DNA of 64,000 nucleotides from Flammeovirgaceae bacterium UBA2366 (GTDB lineage: Bacteria > Bacteroidota > Bacteroidia > Cytophagales > Cyclobacteriaceae). Of this stretch, positions 43,103-51,011 are shown piece after piece. The notes below the pieces were generated by a model that saw only the letters and a list, made by a program, of their open reading frames with translations, made no database searches and was not told the DNA's origin. The number at the start of each line of letters is the position of its first letter. Within the stretch, counting starts at the first letter, position 1. Made by a program: the position numbers and the translations under genes. The stretch covers positions 124,001 to 188,000 of the forward strand of contig DDTK01000010.1 in the NCBI GenBank assembly GCA_002344065.1. Reading direction: 5' to 3'.

Positions 43103-44377
43103 ATGGTCAACCGATGGTTCATTAGTTTATGTATTACCTTGTTTCTGGGGATTTTCATGTTCAGTGATTTCACCCTCCGCGAAGAATTTGCACACGAATC
43201 AGGGGAACCGTTGATGATAAATTTTGACTGGAAAACCCCAACGGTTTTGTACGGGATGATCGTAGATGATCTGCATGTAATTGAAGACAAAGTTAAGCGC
43301 AATCAATTTCTGTCCGACATTATGCGTGAATATAATGTTCCTGTAAAGCTGATCAATCAGGTAGCGGGTTTACCACGAAATGTTTTTGATGTGCGGAAGA
43401 TTGCACCCGATAAGAAGTTTACATTCATTTGCAGCCCCGACTCCCTTCGTGTACCGAAAGTATTTGTGTACGAGCCCAACGCTATCGATTACGTTGTTTT
43501 TCGCTTCGAGGATTCCCTGCGTGTGGATGTGTGTCAGCGCGAAGTAACGGTAGTTGAAAAAACAATTTCTGGAATTATCAACTCATCATTATCCCATACT
43601 ATTTATGAGATGGGAATATCGCATGAACTCACCAATAAGTTTGTCGACATTTTTGCCTGGCAGGTTGACTTTCAGCGCTTACAGCGGGGCGATCAGTTTA
43701 AACTAATCTATGAAGAGCAACAGGTTGATGGAAGACCAATTGGAATAAAAAAGATCAATGGTATTTACTTCAATCATTTTGGCAGTGGTTATTATGCTGT
43801 TCCTTTTGATCAAGGTAATGGGTTGGATTATTTTGATGAAGATGGTAAGAGCCTTCGCAAAGCGTTGCTCAAGTATCCCATTGAATTCACACGGATAAGT
43901 TCACGTTATTCAGGAAACAGGTTTCATCCCGTACAAAAAGTATGGAAGCCCCATTTAGGTACCGACTTTGCTGCGCCTGAAGGAACTCCTATACGATCGG
44001 TTGGTGATGGCACGGTAGAGGAGGCGCAGTATAAATCCAATAACGGTAATTACGTTAAGATAAGGCACAACGGCACTTACACTACGCAGTATCTTCATAT
44101 GTCGAAAATAGCACCCGGTATAAAACCCGGCACGCGTGTACGACAAGGTCAGTGGATTGGCAATGTGGGCAGCACCGGCTTGGCCACTGGTCCGCATGTG
44201 TGCTATCGCTTTTGGAAAAATGGTGTTCAGGTAGATGCGCTTCGCGTGGAGCTTCCGCCTTCTGAGCCCATACTTCCAGAGCATCAATCGCGATTCGAAG
44301 CAACAAAAGCCGAGGTGATAAAGCAACTCAACGCTATTCCTGGTCCGCTACCGAATACGTTTGCTGCAGCATTCTAA
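43103..44377 (+). CDS. M23 family metallopeptidase
   Basis: 424 residues with an N-terminal anchor or uncleaved signal (WFISLCITLFLGIFMF). Residues about 60-270 form an OapA-like/LysM-like region (FDVRKIAPDKKFTFICSPD); the LytM/M23 domain follows. Zinc ligands H284 and D288 (HLGTDFAAP) and the catalytic-type H332 (YLHMSK) are present. The final HxH motif reads H365-V-C367, so the usual second His ligand is Cys. It likely cuts peptidoglycan cross-links in the periplasm for cell-wall growth or division. It is followed by the patatin-barrel gene after 97 bases on the same strand. Confidence 0.9.
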   Translation: MVNRWFISLCITLFLGIFMFSDFTLREEFAHESGEPLMINFDWKTPTVLYGMIVDDLHVIEDKVKRNQFLSDIMREYNVPVKLINQVAGLPRNVFDVRKIAPDKKFTFICSPDSLRVPKVFVYEPNAIDYVVFRFEDSLRVDVCQREVTVVEKTISGIINSSLSHTIYEMGISHELTNKFVDIFAWQVDFQRLQRGDQFKLIYEEQQVDGRPIGIKKINGIYFNHFGSGYYAVPFDQGNGLDYFDEDGKSLRKALLKYPIEFTRISSRYSGNRFHPVQKVWKPHLGTDFAAPEGTPIRSVGDGTVEEAQYKSNNGNYVKIRHNGTYTTQYLHMSKIAPGIKPGTRVRQGQWIGNVGSTGLATGPHVCYRFWKNGVQVDALRVELPPSEPILPEHQSRFEATKAEVIKQLNAIPGPLPNTFAAAF

Positions 44378-44474
44378 GCTGGTATTGTGCCGGTAATACG
44401 CTACTCAGAAAAAATACAGTTAACTTTTCCAACTTTACAGGACTATTTTCGTCTAACTTATCGTTATCGAAAAG

Positions 44475-46775
44475 ATGCGAAGTACTGCCCTCATACTTTT
44501 TTTAGTGAGTACATCTATCGTCAATGCGCAGAAGGTTGCATTGGTGCTAAGCGGAGGTGGGGCAAAGGGTATTGCTCATGTGGGGGTGCTTAAGGCTTTG
44601 GAAGAGAATGAAATCCCAATTGATTTTATTGTGGGCACATCTATGGGGGGCATTGTTGGTGGTGCTTACGCAGCCGGCTTTAGTCCGCAGCAAATAGAGG
44701 CCATGGTTCTTTCAGAGGAATTTTTGCGCTGGGTGACCGGGCAACCGGAAAAGGGGTCAAACTTTCATTACTATACTCATGAGGCTACACCGGATTTTTT
44801 ACGTTTGAATCTTTCTCTTGATTCAGCACGAACATTTCAATTTAACACCAGCTTCACAAATGACGCCTCATTAAATTTTGCATTAACTGATAAAATTGGT
44901 GCAGCATCATCAGTTTCAGGCAATAATTTTGATAGTCTGTTTGTTCCCTTCAGGGTTGTAGCAGCTGATATCTTTTCGCAGAATCAGGTAATTCTATCAA
45001 AGGGTTCTTTAAGTGAAGCGCTACGGGCAACACAAACGGTTCCATTTGTGTATACACCCGTTCGGGTAGAGGGGAAGTATTTGTTTGATGGAGGAGTCTA
45101 TAATAATTTTCCGGTTGATGTTGCTCAACGGGAGTTTAACCCTGAAATAATCATAGGCTCCAATGTCTCTTCCAAAATTTATAATGAATATCCCTATGAT
45201 GATGATGACAACCTTATCAGTCGGTCATTGATTTATATGTTATTAGACAAATCAAATCCTGACGCCATTCCGGAAACAGGAATTTATATACAACCAGATC
45301 TTAAACCCTATACGGCATTTGACTTCTCGCGTGCCAGGGCTATGATCGATAGTGGATATTGGCAAACGATTCGTCAACTTGATGAGATAAGAAAAAAAAT
45401 TGATGCCAGACAACCGGTAACCCAGGTTAATCAACTTCGGAGCGAATTCAGGGCAAAGACTAAACCCATTATTGCTGATAAACTGGAGTTTAGAAATTTC
45501 AGCGTACAGCAGCAAAAGTATATCCGGAGAATTTTTAACCTTCATGGCGACCAGACAAAGCCCTTGAAGCTGGAGGAAGTAAAGGAGGGTTATTTTAAGC
45601 TCGTAGCTGAGCCTTACTTTAATAATGTTTTCCCCACAATTAAGTACTTGCCAGAAGAGGCAAGCTATGTATTACAACTTACCAGGCGACCTCAGAAAAA
45701 TTTTCAGGTAGATTTTGGCGGTGTTCTTGCCACGCGCAACATCAGCAATATTTATCTTGGTTTAAATTATTACTATTTCAGGAATGCACTCACGCATGTT
45801 TACCTGGGGCTGCAAACAGGAAGTTTTTATAAATCTTTTGTAGCGAATACACGAATTGACCTTCCTTATTTGGGTAGGTTCTATATACAGCCGGAGGTGG
45901 TCTATAATGATTGGGATTTTATTGAGAGCACAGATCTGCTTCAAAAAAGTTCACCAACAGTTCTTAAACGTTTTGATAGAAAATTAGGGATTAGCTTTGG
46001 TTGGCCTTTAGGCGATAGAATAAAAAGTGATTTTTCATTTTCCGGCTTTACAAATAGTGACCGATACTCCAACTCAAAATCATTTAACAGTTTAGATACC
46101 TTGGATAACCTAAGTCTGGATGGTTATAAAACCGGACTCCGTCTGACCATTAATGATCTGAATCGAAAACAATATGCCTCATTAGGTAAATCATACTCCC
46201 TTAGTGTTTATTATTTACACGTTCGTGAAAACTATGAGCCCGGAACAACCTCAGTAAGCCCGGTTCCGGTTACTAAAAACCATCAGTGGTTTCGGTTACG
46301 CGCAACAGCGGAACACTATTTTAGCAGGGGCTCATTCAGGCCGGGCTTCTATGCAGACGTAGTTTTTTCAAACCAACCTTTCTTTCAAAACTATTTTGGT
46401 ACCATCATAAACACTCCGGCATTTTATCCGATCCAGGATAGCCGCACCTTAATATTGGAAAACTTCCGTTCAACAAATTACCTTGCCTTGGGTGCGCGCA
46501 ATGTAATAGTGGTGCAGCCGCGCACCCTTGACATTCGTGTTGAGGGCTATCTGTTTAAGCCGCTCGAATATATACTGGAGGGCCAAAATCAGGAAGCTTA
46601 CACAAACACATCCTTAACTACCCTTTTCTTTGCAGGTTCAACCAGCCTGGTCTATCATTCACCCATCGGACCAATCAGTTTAAGTGCCAATTATTATGAT
46701 GATGCAGAGAACAAATTCGGCCTTTTGTTTCATGTAGGTTTTCTATTGTTTAACCGACATACATTGGAGGATTAG
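44475..46775 (+). CDS. patatin-like phospholipase with outer-membrane barrel
   Basis: 766 residues with a signal peptide (ends SIVNAQ). The patatin domain has an oxyanion loop GGGAKG (27-32), nucleophile S56 (GTSMGG) and catalytic D205 ([11 protein letters not shown]). A POTRA-like linker (about 335-400) precedes a C-terminal region of alternating strands typical of Omp85/surface-antigen barrels (ending [12 protein letters not shown]). The layout is like PlpD-type proteins (type Vd), in which the lipase is attached to its own barrel; whether it is exposed or periplasmic is unclear. Same strand as the M23 gene. Confidence 0.9.
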   Translation: MRSTALILFLVSTSIVNAQKVALVLSGGGAKGIAHVGVLKALEENEIPIDFIVGTSMGGIVGGAYAAGFSPQQIEAMVLSEEFLRWVTGQPEKGSNFHYYTHEATPDFLRLNLSLDSARTFQFNTSFTNDASLNFALTDKIGAASSVSGNNFDSLFVPFRVVAADIFSQNQVILSKGSLSEALRATQTVPFVYTPVRVEGKYLFDGGVYNNFPVDVAQREFNPEIIIGSNVSSKIYNEYPYDDDDNLISRSLIYMLLDKSNPDAIPETGIYIQPDLKPYTAFDFSRARAMIDSGYWQTIRQLDEIRKKIDARQPVTQVNQLRSEFRAKTKPIIADKLEFRNFSVQQQKYIRRIFNLHGDQTKPLKLEEVKEGYFKLVAEPYFNNVFPTIKYLPEEASYVLQLTRRPQKNFQVDFGGVLATRNISNIYLGLNYYYFRNALTHVYLGLQTGSFYKSFVANTRIDLPYLGRFYIQPEVVYNDWDFIESTDLLQKSSPTVLKRFDRKLGISFGWPLGDRIKSDFSFSGFTNSDRYSNSKSFNSLDTLDNLSLDGYKTGLRLTINDLNRKQYASLGKSYSLSVYYLHVRENYEPGTTSVSPVPVTKNHQWFRLRATAEHYFSRGSFRPGFYADVVFSNQPFFQNYFGTIINTPAFYPIQDSRTLILENFRSTNYLALGARNVIVVQPRTLDIRVEGYLFKPLEYILEGQNQEAYTNTSLTTLFFAGSTSLVYHSPIGPISLSANYYDDAENKFGLLFHVGFLLFNRHTLED

Positions 46776-46912
46776 TTGCCGGTTTTTCTGATATTTTGCC
46801 ATAAGCAGGTTAATCAGGTGTTTTGCGTTAAGCGAACCCTATGTATTATTTTCGGTCAATTTTGATTTTTTCGCTAAGTTTAGCCTTTCATTTTAAACCT
46901 ATACGTGGCTTC

Positions 46913-48946
46913 ATGAGAAGATATATACCCCTACTGCTCCTGTTAACAATTCCGGTTTTTAGCGGGCTAGCGCAAACCGTGCAATGGGCATCTAAAGTGC
47001 TTGAATTTTCTTCTGAGCTTACCCCCATACAATATTCTGCCAATCAGGTTTTAGGTAAGCCTAATGTGCTTCCAGCAGGCGGGCAAAACCCAAATGCATG
47101 GGCTCCTGACAAGCCTAACCGTAAGGAATTTTTAAAGTTGGGGTTCGACACACCACTTAGCATTCAACAAGTAGCGGTAGCGGAGTCACATAGCCCGAGT
47201 GCCATTAGCCGGGTATTGGTTTATGATGAAGCCGGTAAAGAGTATGAGGTAATGACCTTAAATCCGGGTGCTGTTCCTATTAAGGCCATGATGCGTAATA
47301 TCTTCTTTGAGAAAACGCCTTATAAAGTTAAAGCCGTGAAACTGGAGTTTGATGGCGCAGCCGTACCAGATTACTTTGGTATAGATGCGGTAGCGATATC
47401 GGATTCCAATTATCCTATTGTTGCTTTTATACCAAAGCCTGCATTACTGGCTTCCGGAATTGTTATTGAACAGCTTGATGAAAATGTAAACAGTGAGTTC
47501 AGTGAGCTTAATCCAATTCTTTCTCCGGATGGCAAAACCCTTTACTTCAGCCGCAGAAACCACCCGGGAAATATCGGAGGTGTTAATGATAAAGAAGATA
47601 TTTGGTACTCGGAATTAGGAGAAGATGGAAAGTGGCAATTGGCAAAAAATATGGGTCCGCAATTCAATAATGCGTACCCCAACTTTGTAAACTCCATTAA
47701 TTCCATGACCCCGGATGGTCGCACGGCACTAATGTTACTGGGCAACAAATACCTGGATAATGGTAAAATGCAGGCTGGCGTTTCTGTAAGCACAAACGTA
47801 GGGGGTACCTGGACAAAGCCTGCAGCTCTTAACATTACCAACGATTATAACTTTAATGAAAAGGCAAACTATTTCTTAGCCAACAATCGTCAAACCATGA
47901 TCCTCTCCGTTGAACGCGAAGACTCCAATGGTGATCGGGATTTGTATGTTTCTCTTATGAAGGCCGATAGCGTATGGACAGAACCTATGAATCTTGGTAG
48001 TGTTATTAATACAGCGGGTGAGGAATCCGCACCATTTTTAGCAGCTGATGATGTAACCTTATACTTTTCTTCCAATGGCTTTAGCGGCTATGGCGGTACC
48101 GATATTTACGTATCCAAGCGATTGGATGATACCTGGACAAATTGGTCGGATCCTGAAAACCTGGGCCCGGAGATCAACTCACCATTAGAAGACTTATTCT
48201 TTAATATTCCGAACAACAGTGATTTCGCTTATTACTCACGTGGTGTAACAGAGACCAATATGGACATTTTCAGGGTTAAGCTTCCGATTTTGCGTAGCCC
48301 TGAGCCTTGGGTAACGGTAAGGGGTAAGCTTGTTGATGCTGAAACAGGAAAACCCATAGGTGCGAAAATTATTTATGAGCGCTTGCCGGACGGAACGGAT
48401 GTAGGTATCGCGCAATCAAATCCCGAAACAGGCGAATACGAAATTAAACTTCCTGCAGGTCATTTATATGGTGTGCGCGCAGAGGCGAAAGATCACATCT
48501 CAGAAAGCCAAAACCTTGATTTAAGAGATATTACAAGTGATGTTATAATTGCCAATAAAGATTTCACCCTACAACCAATACAGGTTGCGCGTATCGATGA
48601 GAATGCCTTGATTACACTCAATAACATCTTCTTTGATTTTGATAAAGCTGTTCTTAAACCCGAATCATTCTCTGAATTGAACAGGATAGTTACATTGATG
48701 AAAGAAAGAATAGGCATGAGTGTATCCATAACAGGCCATACCTGCGATATTGGTGAAGAGAACTATAACCTCGGCCTTTCTGAGCGCAGGGCCAAAGCAG
48801 TACAGAAATACCTGGTGGATAAAGGCATCGAGCAAGGAAGAATTGATGTTAAATTCTTTGGTGAAAGTCAACCGACTGTTCCTAATAGCAATATGGAAAA
48901 CAGAAGAAAGAACAGAAGGGTAGAGTTTAAAATTGTGAAACTTTAA
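46913..48946 (+). CDS. OmpA-family protein with PD40 repeats
   Basis: 677 residues from ATG 46913 (signal peptide ending FSGLAQ); the ATG at 46841 would add a second hydrophobic stretch over likely promoter sequence (TATTTTCG), so I prefer 46913. Order of domains: an N-terminal lectin-like/discoidin-type beta domain (about 25-170), a PD40 propeller (LSPDGKTLYFSR, TPDGRTALML, AADDVTLYFSSNG), a carboxypeptidase-regulatory-like domain (VTVRGKLVDAETGKPIGAKI) and an OmpA peptidoglycan-binding domain (FFDFDKAVL ... ITGHTCDIGEENYN). An outer-membrane scaffold of the type seen in Bacteroidota. The second OmpA gene follows after 11 bases. Confidence 0.9.
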   Translation: MRRYIPLLLLLTIPVFSGLAQTVQWASKVLEFSSELTPIQYSANQVLGKPNVLPAGGQNPNAWAPDKPNRKEFLKLGFDTPLSIQQVAVAESHSPSAISRVLVYDEAGKEYEVMTLNPGAVPIKAMMRNIFFEKTPYKVKAVKLEFDGAAVPDYFGIDAVAISDSNYPIVAFIPKPALLASGIVIEQLDENVNSEFSELNPILSPDGKTLYFSRRNHPGNIGGVNDKEDIWYSELGEDGKWQLAKNMGPQFNNAYPNFVNSINSMTPDGRTALMLLGNKYLDNGKMQAGVSVSTNVGGTWTKPAALNITNDYNFNEKANYFLANNRQTMILSVEREDSNGDRDLYVSLMKADSVWTEPMNLGSVINTAGEESAPFLAADDVTLYFSSNGFSGYGGTDIYVSKRLDDTWTNWSDPENLGPEINSPLEDLFFNIPNNSDFAYYSRGVTETNMDIFRVKLPILRSPEPWVTVRGKLVDAETGKPIGAKIIYERLPDGTDVGIAQSNPETGEYEIKLPAGHLYGVRAEAKDHISESQNLDLRDITSDVIIANKDFTLQPIQVARIDENALITLNNIFFDFDKAVLKPESFSELNRIVTLMKERIGMSVSITGHTCDIGEENYNLGLSERRAKAVQKYLVDKGIEQGRIDVKFFGESQPTVPNSNMENRRKNRRVEFKIVKL

Positions 48947-48957
48947 TAAGTCGAAGC

Positions 48958-49656
48958 ATGAGAGCTTTATTCATTTGTGTGTTCAGTATTTTTTCAATCA
49001 CAGTATTTTCTCAGGCTGATAGCCTGGTGATTGCTCAGGGGAAAATCATAAGTGCTGATACCAAAGAGCCAATAGTGGCCCGCATCACCTATCAAAGTTT
49101 GCCTTATGGTAGCAGGCTGGGTGTTATTAATAACAGCTCATTCTCTTTTCCTCTATTTGATGGAGAACGTTATGCTATTACGGTTGATGCCGTTGGTTAT
49201 GCATCCGTAAAGTATATGCTTGACCCGGCCGAGGCTAATGATGAAAAAAGAGTAGTAAAAGATATTGAACTTCATCACACTACCGGTAATCCAAACAAGA
49301 AACAAATAGTTGGCTCAGTTATGCGTTTGGACAACCTGATTTTCGAGGTAGCCAAGGCTAAAATTGATCCTGATTCTTATGCTGAATTAGATTTATTGGT
49401 AAGCATGATGAACGAACACAAATCGATGGTGATCCAATTGGAGGGGCATACGGATTACTTGGGGGACCCGGGTAAAAACATGAAACTTTCCCAGCAACGT
49501 GTTGATGCTGTGCGCGATTATTTAGTAGGAAAAGGTGTACACAAACATCGGATTAAGCTTAAAGCTTTTGGTGGAACGATGCCCCTTTCACATGATAGTA
49601 CCCCCGAAGCACACAGATTAAATAGACGTGTGGAAGTTAGGATCTTGCACGAATAG
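48958..49656 (+). CDS. OmpA-family protein with carboxypeptidase-regulatory-like domain
   Basis: 232 residues with a signal peptide (ends TVFSQ). A short CarboxypepD_reg-like domain (AQGKIISADTKEPIVARITY) precedes an OmpA domain (IFEVAKAKIDPDSYAELDLL, LEGHTDYLGDPGKN, HRLNRRVEVRI). It is like the last third of the preceding protein and begins 11 bases after it, so it looks like a partial duplication in one operon. The peptidoglycan-binding residues (GHTD, RxxxV) are retained. Periplasmic. Confidence 0.9.
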   Translation: MRALFICVFSIFSITVFSQADSLVIAQGKIISADTKEPIVARITYQSLPYGSRLGVINNSSFSFPLFDGERYAITVDAVGYASVKYMLDPAEANDEKRVVKDIELHHTTGNPNKKQIVGSVMRLDNLIFEVAKAKIDPDSYAELDLLVSMMNEHKSMVIQLEGHTDYLGDPGKNMKLSQQRVDAVRDYLVGKGVHKHRIKLKAFGGTMPLSHDSTPEAHRLNRRVEVRILHE

Positions 49657-49669
49657 GGCAGATCTAGAG

Positions 49670-50500
49670 CTAAAGTTTAGCCATCACCACCATGGCTTTA
49701 TAACGAATGGTCTGAAGCTCTTTTTTGCATAGAGTCTTCTCCTGCTCTTTCAGGTTGCTTTCGTGTACAGCCAATAAAAGTATTTCAGATAACTCCTCAA
49801 TACGGGGCGAAGCATAACGATCGATAGCACGTCCAAGATAATACACCGCTTTTTGAAGTGCCTTTTGATTAAAGGACTCTACCGCCAGGTTATAATAGAG
49901 CAATCCAATAAGTTCGTTCTGTGATACAACATTGTATAGATCGAATGAGTATTGGTAATAGAAAAGTGAAGGGTCAGCGGGTTGAATGCCTTGATGACGA
50001 TACTGTTCTATGCGCAAAGCAATTTTTTCAGCCGAAGTAACAAATCCTTCCTGCGGATCAGTTACCTCCATCAATACTTCTCCTTCATGGGTTTGTGCCA
50101 GAATAAAAATGTGGTAATTGGTTTCTATTACCTGATGGTCGATTCTAAAATGATTCAGAATAAGGGAATATAAAATAGTTCCGGTAAGACAGTTGTAAGC
50201 GCCAGTATCAAATACTGAGGCAAACGTGGTGTTTGTTGTGAAGCGCTTCAAAAACTGCTGATGTGTACGATTGAAAACATGTCGCAAAAATTGTGTCTCA
50301 CTCTTAGTGCTGGCCTTCTTTTTAGAAAGCTTATCAATAAAACTCGTCCATGCCGCCTGATCAATTGATGCATTTGTTGTAGCCAGGTAGGGTTGTAACG
50401 CATCTGCCGAAACAGCGGGCAATTCAGCCATAGTAGCCCAGCCAGCCTCAGCTTTTACGAAGCTAAAAATGAGCAGCAATATGACTGGTCCTAATCGCAA
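49670..50500 (-). CDS. transglutaminase-like cysteine-protease-fold protein, exported
   Basis: 276 residues from TTG 50500; an in-frame stop lies upstream and no ATG precedes the signal peptide (LGPVILLLIFSFVKAEAG). A C104-H130-D148 triad is readable (YNCLTGT, NYHIFIL, EVTDPQ), in the order and spacing of transglutaminase-like/SirB1-type folds. The C-terminal half is helical and TPR-like (NELIGLLYYNLAVESFNQKA, VYYLGRAIDRY). Substrate unknown. It has an excellent promoter at 50529-50558. Convergent with the OmpA gene. Confidence 0.65.
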   Translation of the reverse strand: MRLGPVILLLIFSFVKAEAGWATMAELPAVSADALQPYLATTNASIDQAAWTSFIDKLSKKKASTKSETQFLRHVFNRTHQQFLKRFTTNTTFASVFDTGAYNCLTGTILYSLILNHFRIDHQVIETNYHIFILAQTHEGEVLMEVTDPQEGFVTSAEKIALRIEQYRHQGIQPADPSLFYYQYSFDLYNVVSQNELIGLLYYNLAVESFNQKALQKAVYYLGRAIDRYASPRIEELSEILLLAVHESNLKEQEKTLCKKELQTIRYKAMVVMAKL

Positions 50501-50528
50501 TGTTACCGCAATGTTAATTTTATGTTAC

Positions 50529-50558
50529 CAAAGTTAATAATACGGTAATATAAGTCAA
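50529..50558 (-). promoter_or_regulatory. promoter of the transglutaminase-like gene
   Basis: On the minus strand: TTG at 50558-50556, a 19-base spacer, and a perfect -7 box TAACTTTG at 50536-50529. Transcription would start near 50522, giving about 20 bases of leader before TTG 50500 and supporting that unusual start. Confidence 0.7.
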
Positions 50559-50958
50559 CCGGCTTAACAAATACTTAATATTGCCTGTTTTTGAGGATTT
50601 ATGTCAGAAAGGCGCCTGATTATGTAGAAAAGTGTTTTTTGAAGGAATTTTAGTCTTTTCCGGTCCTAAAAGTGGGTCTAACCTTGAGTAAGCCAAATTA
50701 CCCCGCTGTTTAAGGCCTTTATCTAAGGTAAGTATGAATCCATCCAGAAATCGGGCCCTCAGAGATAAGTAAATCCGATTTATTTCTTCTCCAAAATATT
50801 CCTTGCCGATCATAAGGAAATGACGGCATAGGTTAAGGAGTACAGCCAGTAATGATTGCTATTCTCGTAAAAAATAAATTCACAGGGCCTTTAAATTCAT
50901 ATTACGATAGGCTGCTGCTCTTGTCTTTAAATGCAGAGAATTAAACCTTCTGTTTTTG
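50559..50958. other. spacer without a credible gene
   Basis: About 400 bases between two promoters. A 69-codon minus-strand frame (50604-50813) has no domain, no signal peptide and no promoter, so I do not call it. The region is AT-rich with no strong palindrome. It may hold regulatory sites for the AsmA-like gene. Confidence 0.4.
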
Positions 50959-50966
50959 TAATTTTG
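50959..50966 (+). promoter_or_regulatory. -7 box TAATTTTG of the AsmA-like gene
   Basis: Perfect TAnnTTTG box 45 bases before ATG 51012. No TTG at the ideal upstream distance. Confidence 0.5.
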
Positions 50967-51011
50967 AAGTCCATTCCTGTGTTATAGAAATAATTAAATA
51001 GACTCCTTTTT

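Noticed and set aside
50604..50813. 69-codon minus-strand frame in the large spacer
   Set aside because: No promoter, no signal peptide and no known motif; composition like the surrounding non-coding DNA.
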